Shown: positions 24,101 through 38,200 of the stretch, piece after piece
Layout of the letters: each line of letters starts with the position of its first letter
Numbering within the stretch: the first letter of the stretch is position 1
Assembly: GCA_916700875.1 (NCBI GenBank)
Contig: CAKAKS010000022.1
Location: 16,984,065 to 17,048,064 of the forward strand
Length of the DNA: 64,000 nt
Source: Sebastes aleutianus
Lineage: Eukaryota; Chordata; Actinopteri; Perciformes; Sebastidae
Direction: 5' to 3'
The notes under the pieces: model-generated
What the model saw: the letters and a program-made list of their open reading frames with translations, nothing else
What the model was told of the DNA's origin: nothing
The model's database searches: none
Translations under genes and position numbers: made by a program

Positions 24101-27100
24101 AGGTTCTGTCGCTCTTCAAAGAAGTAGTCCAAAATGAATTTCCGCACAAAGTCTGGGTTTAGCGTGTTGTCAATCACCTCCGTTCTCCCAAACTGGACAA
24201 AGAAAGGAAGATAAAGACAGATAAGAACACCTTTTGGATAAATTGAAAGGAAAAGCATTGTTTCTTCTATATATTTTCTACATATTGGACCACAAAAGAA
24301 TGTCAGTTTAATGACCCAAATCGTTGCCGTAAAACCATCATCTGTTGTTTTAATGTTTCTGCAGCTCACCAATCTTCCACAAATCACAGTTTTTATAAGC
24401 ACTCATTGGTGAAGTGGCAGCGACTCGTGTGAATAACTAATCACCAGCGGTTTTACCCCTCCGGTGACACATCAGGGGAGAAGGCTGGTTACAGAAGATT
24501 ATGTGCAGCTTTCGAGTAATGAATGCAGAGCAGCTGAAGTCAAGTCAATGGGGGTCAAGTAGGTTCCCGGTTTGGCATTTAACTTAGCCTGTTACTAATG
24601 CATGCAGACGATGGGCTACCCGCAACTACGGATAACTGAGAATGATTGGGGCTGCAAGATTTGCCCCTCTCATTTACATTCATGAATATTCAGCGTTGTG
24701 AAACACATTGGTGAGTTCGGTGCAGTCATACGTGAGTGCACACATGCTCATAAACAAGTTGTAGGTACTGGCTGTGTCTACAAGCACAAACAAAGTGGGT
24801 TTACTTATCATAATACTATTACTCTCTTTGTATTGTGAATAATACATTAGAGGGGTTGTATGAGGTACTTTTCCATAGTCAGTGTGTCAGACGGTCGGCA
24901 CGCCCCCAGTTTGGAGAAACAGACGGAAGTTACCGCACGGAAGCAAAGCAATGTACTGTTGTGGACGAGGCCGGCAGCAAAACGTATTTTAGCCACCTAA
25001 AAAAAATCAATATGAGTTTAAGTGTACGCTATATTTTGAATATTTTCACTGCTTCACCTTGCCGTCAGACGGCCCTTTCCAACGGGGGACTGCAAGGTAA
25101 AATTACTGTTGTTTTTTCAATGGAGTCTGGTTGCTTTGGTGAGAGCATAGATGGATATAATGGCTTCAGTTCCCTGTCGGAAACATAGACTGTATAGCTG
25201 TCTGACGGCAAGGTGAAGCGGTGAAAATATTCATTTAAACTGATATTGATTTGATGTTTTGCTTCCAGCCCCGTCCACAGCACTACATTGCTTTGCTTCC
25301 GTGCGGTAACTCCTGTCTGCTTCTCCAAACTGAACCGTCATCTACTGTAGGTAATACACTGACTATGGATAAGTACCTCTTATAACCCCACTTCAATACA
25401 CCCAAACTATCCCTTTAAGGAGATCTTGTGTTTTCAGCTATGTTTTCCCTAGGTCAAATGTTCAATGTATGTTTATGTATATGTTATACTGCAGGCAAGA
25501 CAGTTTTTTTACTTTAGATATTGATATCTCCACAGTGGCTGAACAGATGTTTACCATTTAAACTGCATTTGAAACATCCATTTCCCTTCATTCATTTTGA
25601 AGATAGCCCTAACCAATATCTAACAATGAGGAACATCACGTGCATGGTGATATTAGCATTTAGCTCTAAGCACCACTGCGTGTAAGTACGGCCACACACA
25701 GAGCTGCTAGCAGAGCTGTAGCCTCTTGTTGTACCATAGCAAGCCAAATAATGACTGTTTGAAACATACTGAGTATATGCATGTGTTTTTCTTCAACATT
25801 GGAGTCTATTGTGTCTCTAATTGTACTGAAAGGATGAATATTGGTGATGCAACATACAGTGATACACACTCACCTCTCTCCACTCCTTGTTGCCCATGCC
25901 TTGTGTGTAGAGAACACAAACTGTGAAGAACAGAGACACATAACATGACATTAAAGATCATGCTAAAACCCATGCTGATAGTATTATAGTTGTCCAGGCA
26001 TTGTCCTCAAAACTTTCTCAATTACTCATATACTGGACCTAACAACTACCTGACCACTGTGTAATAGGATCTTTATTTTTAACGTATATATATATTACTG
26101 AACTGATGACTAACTAAGGGAAGGATAGAGGAACGTTACACATATAACACCACGCAAATAAAATAGAAAAACAAACTCAAATGTCACGGTATTTATTGGA
26201 TCCATCAGAACATGACTAATACGCTCTAAATGCATGATTTAGAAACAACAAAAACCACATCAAACAGCACCTAATAGTTTTATTCATGAAGCCCAAAACT
26301 ATTTCCCGTCTTCAGATGGTGAAAGACGTCATTACGGGCCATTATGCAGTTTCCCCCCCAAACGAGACAATTCACTAAAAGGCAAATTACGGAGCTCAGT
26401 CATCATCACACACTTCATATCTGGAGGCCTTTGATGTTCTGTTCAGATATATCAATCGGCACGTACATACACACTGAGACACACGAGAGATTTCTTCTTA
26501 TTTCCGGGGTGAAATGACAGAAAGATATTTTGGGGAACGGATAAGTTTAATAGAACAGGAAACTTCATGGTGGTTTTGCGGCTTATATATTGAAGGGCTT
26601 TATGTGTCTATGCCACTTGTACCAGCGAGACTTGCTTCCCTTTTTGGATCACTGCTCTTTACATTTTAAAGGTATTTTTACCAGCGAGTGGCAGATCCGA
26701 GGTATCTCTACATTCTCTTTCGTTTCCCTACGTGCTCTTTTCCCCGTCAGGCTGGTTCATATCAGGAGACCAGAGTCGCCGTGCTCAGCATAATCACAAG
26801 TGCTGCTCATCACAAGAGCATGCATAAATGTATGGGTAAAGCCTGAGCTTCTTCCTCCTCCTCCTCCTCCTCCTCCTCCTCCTCCTCATGTTAATCACTG
26901 TCATCCTCGCCGTCGTGTTCATCACTGTCATCGTCATCACCTTGAGTCATTATAATCCTGTGCTACTATAAATGTGCTGACATACTATATTGTGCAAAAA
27001 CAGTATGTGTGTGTATTACTGACTCATAGTAGAGCACCAAAAGGCATCCTGATATCATAAACCCAAAATCACACACACACCTCAAGATGATCATCTTTGA

Positions 27101-30100
27101 TAGCAAATTATTGTTTTATTTTTACACGATGAATCTTACCCTTCAACTCCTATCCATACTCCCTAACACATGAGATACCTACACACCTAGTGGAGAAAAC
27201 ATCCGGCATTTACAAAACCACTCATAACTAACCGTAACGCTTCGTTTCCACAGAGCTCTGTGTAGGTATGCAAGTCTACCGGAAGTTCATTCATTCCTAT
27301 TTTTTTCAGCTCGTAATTTGCCTCGAGTACGTTGGCGGCAGATTGAGGACAGACCGTATGCAAACTAATGCACCAACTGACTGTAATGAATGTAATACAT
27401 CTCTGTTTATATATATATTTTTTCTGTTCAGTAAAAAGTTTGAAGCCAGCTTTGTGAAATATTTTGTTAAAAGACATATGAACCACTACTGTATGCATGC
27501 AATCTACACTCTCTGACCACTTTATTAGGCACACCTGTTCAACTGCTTGTTAACACAAATGGCTAATCAGCTAATCACATGGCAGCAACTCAATGCATTT
27601 AGGCATCTAGAGGTGGTGAAGACGACTTGCTGAAGTTCAAACCGAGCATCAGAATGGGGAAGAAAGGGGATTTAAGTGACTTTGAACGTGGCATGGTTGT
27701 TGGTGCAAGACGGGCTGGTCTGAGTATTTCAAAAACTGCTGATCTACTGGGATTTTCAGCACAACCATCTCTAGGGTTTACAGAGAATGGTCCGAAAAAG
27801 AGAAATTATCCAGTGAGCGGCAGTTGTTTGGACAGAAATGCCTTGTTGATGTCAGAGGTCAGAGGAGAATGGGCAGAGTGGTTCGAGATGATAGAAAGGC
27901 AACAGTAACTCAAATAACCACTCGTTACAACCAAGGTATGCAGAATACCATCTCTGAACGCACAACACGTCCAACCTTGAAGCAGATGGACTACAGCAGC
28001 AGAAGAACACCCGGTACTAGCAAGGTGTACCTAATAAAGTGGCCGGTGAGTGTATATGTTGCACAATAAGCATGCTACCAGTATCCATCCATAAAGAGAT
28101 GCATTTCCTTGCTTTGAATACCAGGGGGCGTACCGCGGGATTACAAACAAAACTGTGTGGAAACGAGGTGTAGAACTCTCTTAAAGGAGTAGTTCGGATG
28201 TAAGTAAGTAAAGTCTCTCAGCAGACGACGTCTAATTCTCAAGCCAACAGCTCTGACATGCAGGAGAGCGGTATCGAGCTTCTCATCTGACTCTTAGAAA
28301 AGGACGCGAATAAGCTTATTTAACTATACTCTTTTAACTTCTTGCTACTAACAGCATTATTATAATGATTTTAACTGCTGGGAGATGAGAGGAGCTTCTT
28401 AGTTGGCCTCATGCATTAGTCAGACCCGCCTCCAGCCGAGCTCACGCATTTAGTGAAAAAAAACAACACACATAAGGAGTGACTCACGACTACATATGGC
28501 AAAACAAAAGACCTTCTTTTGGTCTCTAATTAATTTCTCAGTTTAAACAACATTAGTTCCCCTTATTCTTCTCTTGTGTTCTTTATTTATTAATGCTGTT
28601 ATTTCCTTCTTTCTTGCCTCAGGCCTCTACTGTTCTTACCTTCTCTTTTTGTGATTGTGGGCAAGCTCAGAAATGATAAAGAGCCTTTTGCCATCCACAA
28701 TGAACAATCATGTACTGACACAAACACAAACTTGTTGACCATGGGTGATAAAAGACAAAAGGTGGAGATGTGGTGAGTCTTACTTGGGTCTGATTTGGAG
28801 AAGGTGTCCCTGTCCAGCAGGTTTCTGTGGAGACACAAAAGGGGAAAGTAGTCAGAAACACATTCGTCATCCAAATGTGGCAGTGAATGCATTATAACAC
28901 GCAGACTATTTATGTACTCTGTTGGCCATGAGTCGGCACGTTAGGGTCCCGCTCTGTTTACAGTATTCCTGTGAAACTCTTATCTGAGGTGTGAAAATAC
29001 AAAAACATACCTAAAATACTGGATACCCCACGGCACGGAGGCTCGTAACAAAACCCATGAAATAACAAACAGGGCAGGGATGTTGGAAAGTATTGACAGA
29101 TGGACTTGTTGGTAGTGACAGAAAGAAAAATATAGAATATCTCCACCCTTATTCTTTGACGTTACACAGTGTGAATTTACTCCTGTCTGAGACGAGGGCT
29201 GTACTGACAGGTAGACATCTTACTGCGTCTTAATCCCCACAGTGAGCAGAAAGTTTCAGTTAAACCTGACAAGAGAAGACAAACTGAGCTACGTGTCTCC
29301 ACGTCCGCGGCGAAAACATTTCAATGTTTGTTTATTATTCAGCCTCTTTATTTGTGGATATTCAGATTCCTCATTTCACGCTTGAAGAACACTACGTCTA
29401 AGATTATATTCTCTATAGTGATAGATTGTGCGGCTTTAAACAAACCAATGAGTTTCAGCCGAGATGGACATTAAGAAGAATTTATGCTCCCCAAAAACGG
29501 AAAAGGAGGAAGGCTGGGGAAAAGCGAAATGGCCGGATATGAAAGCGGCATAATATCTTATCATTAAGTCTGATTTGGGAATAATGAGATGAAAGATGAT
29601 GATGGCGGTGGGGCCAGCTAATGGTCTCCAGAGGGGAGGAGAGGAGAGATTGAGATCACTAACTTGTCAAAGAGGTTAAATCACTCTAGCATGTTAAGTG
29701 GCCTCAATAAGAATTGAGATCTACTCTCCAATCCACTTCCTTTCATCTATTTAAGGTGCCCTGGCGTTTCCTGGTCGCGGAAGGGGGCATGAAAATGTGG
29801 GTAATGCTTCCCCATCATCCTTTGAAATCCTAGGGATTGTGAAAGGCTGTCAGACTTAAGCCCTGAAACCGTCATTGGCGAGGGAGTGCACAGACTGCAA
29901 ACTGGTTTTCAGCTCACTTTTCAGTTGTCTCCATCTCTCTATATCAAATCGCTTGTATGAAATGTGCCACGTCAAGAGGCACTTTGCACGATGATTTGTC
30001 GTCATATTTTGAGACATTTGAGAAGCAGTTGTTTGAAGCGTTTGGTTCAGGTTACATGTTCCAGGTAACTTAGTTGTTTCCTCCCATCATCCAAACACAC

Positions 30101-33100
30101 ACGTCAGGTGCACTGCAGACTCAAAATCATCCGTAGGTGTTTGCCTACTGTGTTGTCTGTCCTCCGCATGGATGCAATAATCCAGCTAAGATGTTTACAT
30201 GCTTTATAGCACAGCCTGACTATAATGACTGCTTCAATACAATGCCATTCTCTCTCAAAGTTTGACATGAAGAAACAACCAGCTGTGTTGTTATAAATAT
30301 AAGTGAATGAATATTACATTATGAGAAAACTAGGGATGCATCTATCTGACTTTTTCAGTCCCGATACCGACAGCGATAACTGGTCTTTGGGTATCGGCCG
30401 ACACCGAGTACCGATTTGATACTAGTGTTTAATTAATAAGCCGTGTGGTGACTGGGATCATCATTTATGTGTAAGGCTTGCCTGAAATATTGCTTTGCAA
30501 AACAAAATGTAACAAATAAATACACAGATATAAATGTACTGATTTGTTATTCATTATTAAAATAAGAAATCGTGCACCAGCAACTTGGTTAAAAAAATCT
30601 TCAAAACAGGAATTACAATTCAAGTGTAAACCTTTTTAGTGCAGCAACAAATTGCAGTATTTAAAGCTGAAGTAGGCGAGATTGGAGCAAATATGATTAA
30701 AAAAAGTTATTTTTATAAAACGGTCGCTATATCGTGACAGTAGTACATGAAACAGGTAATCTGAAAAAAATCATGTTCTTCTGTGTCCTCCAGTATCCTC
30801 TGGTGCTCCTAACGGCATCTGCAACCACAGACCGGAAGAAAACAAGCAGTAAGAGCTGATCTGAGGTCTGCTGTCCAGCTGCCGTCTATGAGAGCCGGCT
30901 GTCAATCACTCGCAAACTCCGACCAAACGGTCAAACTAGGCAGCGCTGATCAAATATGAATCAATATTATGTTACGTTAATGCCTATTTCTCTCCTCAAA
31001 TGTTTCCAGAATCATCTTGCAGTGCACGGTTTAGCTGTAAAATGAGAAAGTTTGTGACGCCGCCGCATGGAGCTGGAGCACAGCCAATAGGAACGCTCTC
31101 TCAATGAAATAACCTGTGATTGGTCAAAGTCTCCCGTCACAGGATAGATTCTCTTAAGTCTGAAAACAGAGCCATGAGGAGGAGCAGAAGTCTAGTTATC
31201 TCTCAGAACACTTGAATTACAATATGCTGAAAGGTTATTATGGAATTTTTGCCCAATGATGCCAAAAATATACTGACTACTGAAGCTTTAATGTATATAG
31301 TATATAAGCATAGAACTGAATTGAATAGATCGAATGACACGTGAAAAGGCTAAAATGCGTTCTCTTGAATGTCCTTGTAATGCTGTCTTACATATACGCC
31401 TTCCCATCAGATCGGGATGGAAATTCATAAAGCAGTTTCACCATCTAACACCATCTAAAAATAAACCTGGACATCAACAGATGAATGCACACCTACTGTA
31501 CATGCTAGAAAATAAACTTGCACACTGACGTGGCACCATGTTGGCTGGTTGCTGGTGGCCGGGAGTCATTTCCCACTCGATACCCCCCCCCACAGTTGGA
31601 GGTGCAGTTCGAGACTCAGGTTAAAATACACTTTCACCCTTTGAGAGAATATTTGAGGCTCCACACTCTTTGACTGGCTGCTGCTCAAAGCACATCACAC
31701 ATGGTGGCACTCCAAATGGGCTCCTGGGCTCCCCCCTGCTCACGAGTTGTGTGTTTGTGTGTGTGAATGTGTGTGAATGTGTGTGTGTAAGTAAGACACA
31801 TTTTCAGGATTTCCACTTCAGAGGATAATGTGAATGAGTCATGGCTGCTCTCTCTCTTTTTCTCTCCCTCTTTTCATCCAGAGGCAGGCAGCGGAAAGCT
31901 AAAAGCTGCCATCCGAGTCACGGAGAGGTCTGCAGAATAAACGCACCACGCTTAAATATAGTGTGCTAGTATATTTAGAAAAAAAAAAAAAAAGCTCTCT
32001 CATATGAGTAATGTGTAATTTTGATTTTACGCCTTTTCGGTCCAATAAATGACGGAACAATTGATCTTTTAATAGAAAAAGATGAATGTATCAATCAACT
32101 AATCGGCTGTGATGATAAGCAATAGAGTCCTACTGTTGATGGCAAAGTGGAGAGCTGGTTTGTGTCCAGAAAATATTGATTTCTTCAACAGATTTTCTAT
32201 GCAGCCTCTTTCTCACTCTCATCCTTTCCCCACAAAAAACACCGCCTTTGGCATTTCTGCTGGCTCTCACCGTTTCTGGTGCATGCATGTTCCTTGACAC
32301 AAAAAACACTTTGTGAGTCGGACTGAATCACTTAATCGTTTCTTTATCTCTCTAATCTGCACATCTAAATGCAAATAATTCAATTTATATAAAAGCCAAA
32401 GTGACTCAGTCAGCCTTAACCGGGTTTGGTAATCCTTTAAACAGAAATCTAATCAATAACAGATTATAGGCAGTTTACGCATGTGGTAAACAAAAAATGA
32501 AAAATGCAGCTATCTGTTGAGCTGTCTAACACGAACATGTGTTTCTGCTAAAGGACACATCACATAGCAGCACCCTTTTCAAGCTTTCACCATATGCAGC
32601 TTTTAAGGCAATTAGCAAGAAAGAACAGGGACCACGCATGACGCAAAGCACAAAGCGCCCCCATTAGGTGATTACGATGTAGGAGACATAAATACCTACA
32701 TCTTACCTAGAAGTGGTTAGCACATTCACCGTTCACATAAGATCGTGATGTAAAGGGATGTCACATGGTTGTGACGTCAAATGAAAAGTTCAGAATCTTT
32801 TCATTTCAATGACATTTTTGCAGACTTATTGCACAAGAAATTAGACGTGCATACATTTATAGGAATGATCCATATTAGGGAAGCCAAAATATGCCTAAAA
32901 CCATTCAGTGCACTCCAGTTTTACCATGTTGGCTTGTTTGGTTTTGCAGCTGTAAAAGATCTCATCTTATTTTAATCCTTTCTGGCAGACTAGATGCTGT
33001 TCTACACATTTAATTAAAAAAATGTGATCTGTATCATTAATACACAGCTCATGTGATGAGTCAAAGCCATCAAACCAGATCATCTTCAGGGTTAATGCAT

Positions 33101-34993
33101 TGCATGGCGGGGCGGCTGTGGCTCAGAGGGTAGAGTTCGATCCCCGGCTGCTGCGGGTCACATGTCGATGTTGTCCTTGAGCAAGACACTTAACCCCAAA
33201 TTGCTCCCGAAAGCATAGCCATCGGTGTGTAAATGAGTATTTAGATTAGATCTTGATGGGCAAAGTTGGCACTTTAGCAGCCTCTGCCATCTGTGTGTGT
33301 GTGAATGGGGGTGAATGCTGACATGTAGTGTAAAGCGGTTTGAGTGGTCAGAAGACTAGAAAAGCGCTAAATAAATGCAAGCTCATTTACCATCTAGGGC
33401 TGTCCTCGACCAAAGAAATTCTTAGTAAGGGGCCGTACACATGCTGCATCTTTTGCATGCTCAAATCCATTGTCGGCATTGTAGACGCGTGGCAGGAACG
33501 CTCAAATGCGAGAGCAACGCCGTCGCAGCAAGCAAGCGTTCCCAAGCAGCGGCTCTTTTAAGTTAAACATAGTTCAACTTTTGGAACGTTGGCACAGTCG
33601 GCAGATATCTTTTCTTTCTTCCATATCAGTCTACGGTAAATATACGGAGGAGAAGTTAATCATTTTAGTGCAGGGTTACCCAGAGCTTTATGATCTGTCA
33701 CATGGACTATTTCACTGGCTTCACCGTTTGGGTCTGTTAGGATGGCACACATTGACACAGAGAAATTGAGTATAAAGCTACTGTGAGGATTGCCGGTGCT
33801 GGGAATCCATTTATCTTTGATTGTGTTTAGTTTAGTCAGTGAGGTTTCCTGCTAAATTACTGCAACTTCATCATCGACGTCATTGCAGCACACAAGTTTT
33901 GGTTGCTTAGTAACGGCAGGCGCGACAGGAGCGTATAACCTCCCAAGCACATTGGAAAGAAAGAAAAAAAACGCCACAGTTAGGGTTTTCCACACATTTT
34001 AGACGCAACATGTATACGGCCTCTAACACTCACACAATTTCGTCGACTAATCGATAAGTTGATTTAATCAAAAATTTAGTTTCCACAAGCAATCACACAA
34101 AAGCGCCACTTTAAATCTTGAGTTTACCAGAGATGTGCTCATAAGTTTCTTGGAAATAAGTCATTCACCATGAAAAAAAGCATAAAAAATTACTAACCAA
34201 CTAAAGAAATCTTAGTCGACTAAGACCAAAACGTCTGATTATTAGACTAACCGACTAAGAGGGGACAGCCCTAATTGCATCACTATCCAATGAAAACCAT
34301 GTTTCTCAACATTTGGTGATTTTAAAAGTATTCCTTTATGGGTTGAGAAAATTCTCCTACTTCTTAAGATATATAAACCATTTAAAAGCCCATTGGGTTA
34401 TCTAAAAATGCCATACCGTCATAAAGCTGTAAATAGCTTATAAACTCATGAAAAGTTTTATACTTCACGAACAGGAGAAAAGTCCTTTATTTCAGCTGGA
34501 TATTGAACCTGGGTCTACTAAGTTAAAGGCAAATGTACCAGCCTACCTTTGCCATGCTATTTTTTAATCATACTGTCTGCAAAAAGAATCGTTATTCAAC
34601 AGTTTTAATCAACTTTGCTCCAATATTTAAAGTACAACTCACTTATATACACATAAAACAATCAAAATAGAGTTATCATCGGCAGATATGAAGGTGCTGA
34701 TCTCAGATCTGATCAAAGCGTCTCCGTTGCCTGTCAAACCCTGCTTCCTCCTCCCTGGGGGGCAAACTATACTAGTACGGTGCCCTGCCTGCCTCCCTGG
34801 CCATGCCGCTGACTCATCACCTCTTGACAGCTGTCAATCACAGCAACAGGAAGTGAAATCTGACACCAGATGGGCAGGACACACATACGAGCTCCGATAT
34901 GCTCATTTGCTTTGTCAATCTCCCTCTGAGAGAGTTAATAAAAAAAGGGGAAAGAAGGAATTAAATAAGGAAAAATGGGGACAAAAGACAGAC

Positions 34994-35051
<58 letters not shown>

Positions 35052-35244
35052 GTGAGGCAGCGTCTTTAACTGATATGACGACTCTGTAATTATGTCAAAT
35101 GCCTGGTTCTCTCCCACAGTGGAAGACACACCTCTGTGCGTTTGCTCATCGGGGGAGAGCCACACGATAACGGCAGAATGGGGGACGGTAGCCATAGCAA
35201 CTACTGACAGCCAATTGGGGCCACTTGACTGACTTGACTGACAG

Positions 35245-35298
<54 letters not shown>

Positions 35299-38200
35299 CT
35301 CCACCTGACTCCACGAGCAGGGATTCCATCAGTGCTGAGGTTTTGGTGGCGCTCACCTTTTCACATCTTTCTTTAGATTTCCTCTCCTCCCTAGCTTCCT
35401 TCCTTCCTACATTCCTCTTCTTTCACCTCCTATCCCACTTTACCCCCTTCTCTTAATCCATTTTCCTCTTCGGTACATCCCTCTCTCCTTCCCCCATTTT
35501 CCTCTACCCCCCTCCTATTATAAAATTAATGAATACATGCACTGTGCCTTTTGGACTGGCTTGAGAGGCCGTGTCCCTGACAAGTGTGTTACCTGGACGA
35601 CACAACAGCAAAACCCCCTCCAGGGACCCTCACAGCCATCTACACTACAGACATAAACTGGGTTTTTAGCCCACTGGAGGAGAGGAGAGGAGAGGAGAGG
35701 AGAGGAGAGGAGAGGAGAGGAGAGGAGAGTGAAGAGGGGAGAAAAGAGGAGAGGAGAGGAGACGAGAGGAGAGGAGACGAGAGGAGAGGATGAGGATGAA
35801 GAGAGGTTAGGAGAAAAGAGGAAAGGACAGGATGAGGATGAGGAGAGGAGAGGAGAGGAGGGTGAAGAGGGGAGAATAGAGGAGAGGATGAAGACGGGAG
35901 AGGAGAGGAGAGGATGAGGAAAGGGGAGAGGATGAGGATGAGGAGAGGAGAGGAGAGGAAAGGAGGGTGAAGATGAGAGAAAAGAGGAGAGGATGAGGAT
36001 AAGGAGAGGATGAAGAGAGGAGAGGAGAAGAGGGTGAAGAGGGGAGAAAAGAGGATGAGGAGAGGACAGAAGAGGAGTGTAAAGAGGGGAGAAAAGAGGA
36101 GAGGATGAGGATGAGGAGAGGATGAGGAGAGGAGAGGAGAGGAGAGGAGAGGAGAGGAGAGGAGAGGAGAGGATGAGGATGAGGAGAGGATGAGGAGAGG
36201 AGAGGAGAGGAGAGGAGAGGAGAGGAGAGGAGAGGAGAGGAGAGGAGATGAGAGTAGAGAAAGCAGAAATAAAGAGTAACTGAAGAAATAAAGAAAAGGG
36301 AAGAAAATAAAATAAAATAAAAGAAAGAGAGAAGTTCAATAGAGAACTTCCCTCCAAACGGACGGAGTTGAGAAGAAGAGACAGTTCAGGTGTTGAGTGA
36401 AAGAGTTGCACACTGAGGAAGAAGAGGCAGGAAGTCTGATTAGCAGACTGTGTCTCTACAGAGGAAGCTCTTTTGTGTGTGTTTGAGACCGTATCTGCTC
36501 TATTTCTGTCGTTGTGGACTCTATTTGAAGTCCAGGCTTAACTAAGAAAGAGAGAAAAGTTGAGAGTGTGAAAGAGGAAGGGTGTTTAACAGCTACAGAA
36601 CATGGTGGTGCAGAGTATAGAGGCTTTCTTTTCTAGGTTATAAACTGAACAAGATTTATTGTCGTGGTAGCCACCGCTGCAAACATAATGAATCATTTTC
36701 ATAAAGGAAAGTCAGCCAAGATCTAATTTAATGAGTGAAGACGTCATCATGTCAAATTCAATGTCAACATTCATTTGTTTTCTTTCTTTTCAGCCACTTA
36801 AATAACGTTTTGATTCACTCTGTACTAGTTACAGTTGGTTGGTTTGAAATAAGGTTATGATGTTTTTCTTAATTGGTTATCATTAACTCTCAGTTAGTTC
36901 TAATTGGCTAATTAGCTGCAGAGTTAGTGGCGGAAAGTAAATACACTTTCTCAATTTCTGTAGTTAAGTACCCTTTTGAGGCACTTCCAGTAGTTCCATT
37001 TTATGAAGCTTTATTTCCCACTACATTTCAGAGAGAGAAATATTGTAATTTTAACTCCACGACAGCCTTTTCAGATTATTATTAAGTAATTAAAAGCCAG
37101 TGGTTCCCATTCAGTGTCTAGTTGGGGCTGCTTTTCACCTTTCAGATGTCTATGAGTTGTTAGCAATTTCACTAAACAGTGATTTGCCCTCTAAACCTCT
37201 GAAATCGCTTCATTTAAATAATTGTTGGGAGGCCAAAAGCGGTCAAATTATCCAATATTTCACACAAAAAAGTCAGATCTATCTTGTGACCATTGTACTT
37301 TTACTTAAGCAAAGGATGTGAATATTCTCTGCGGAGCGTGCACTCTATGTCAGCGGTATTTGCGTTCAATTTTGTGATCAATAAGTCTTAAAACCTTGCA
37401 ATCTGTATAAGTAAAGTGATGTGACAGCACAACAAATTGCTTCTTCTGGGCAAAGCCAAATCTACAAATCTACTGCATTGAAAGATTACAGCAGCAGCTG
37501 CTTTGAGTTTCCTGAAATTACCTATAATTTGTATAAGTAAACTTTTGAATGCATGCCAATACCATTAAACTGGTTTTCATTACATTTAATTCACGATGCT
37601 ATAGGTTAATGTAGCGTTATAAATAAAGCTTCATCATTTTGGCTGTTAACAGAGGAAGACAACTTCATCATTATAATTGAAGCAGTTATCCTGATCTGTG
37701 CCATCGACCGACATTTATTCTAATTGCTGGTTTTCATCCAAAGATTTAAAGAGGACTATTATGTTTTTGTGCTTTTTCCCCTCTCCTTTAGTGTGTTATA
37801 TCATTTTATGTGCATGTAAAAGTTCTGCAAAGTTACAAAGTCCAGGCCAAAAAGAGTTACTCCACCCCACAGAAATTCCTGAACTGCCTGAAATGCCCTG
37901 TTTAAAGGTCCCATATTATGCTAATTTTCAGGTTCATACTTGTATTTTATGTTTCTACTAGAACATGTTTACATGCTGTAATGTAAAAAAACAAACGTTA
38001 TTTTCCTCATACTGTCTGTCTGAATATACCTGTATTTACCCTCCGTCTGAAACGCTCTGTTTTAGTGCATTTCAGCGGAATTGCAACGGAATTGCGTCGC
38101 TAGGCAACATCTTGGGACAATGTTTACTTCCTGTCAGCTGATGTTATTCACATACACTGCAACAGGAAATAAACTGAGACACATTTAGTATGTTTAAAAC

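Larger units (their letters stand above)
25921..28783 (-). other. cpne8 intron 2
   Basis: This 2.9-kb intron holds a (CTC)n tract (26849-26887) and an internally deleted Tc1-like element (27507-28052). The rest looks unique, with no coding or RNA signal recognised. Confidence 0.75.

Noticed and set aside
24835..25328. Similar ORFs on opposite strands (117 and 87 codons)
   Set aside because: They mirror one another because the region is a palindromic MITE, not because of coding genes.
33118..33143. Possible tRNA gene from A-box and B-box motifs
   Set aside because: The boxes are nearly adjacent with no anticodon arm, and the sequence continues into a SINE body.
35518..36411. 297-codon minus-strand open frame
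   Set aside because: It is the pyrimidine strand of the GAGGA array and encodes only leucine, serine and proline runs.
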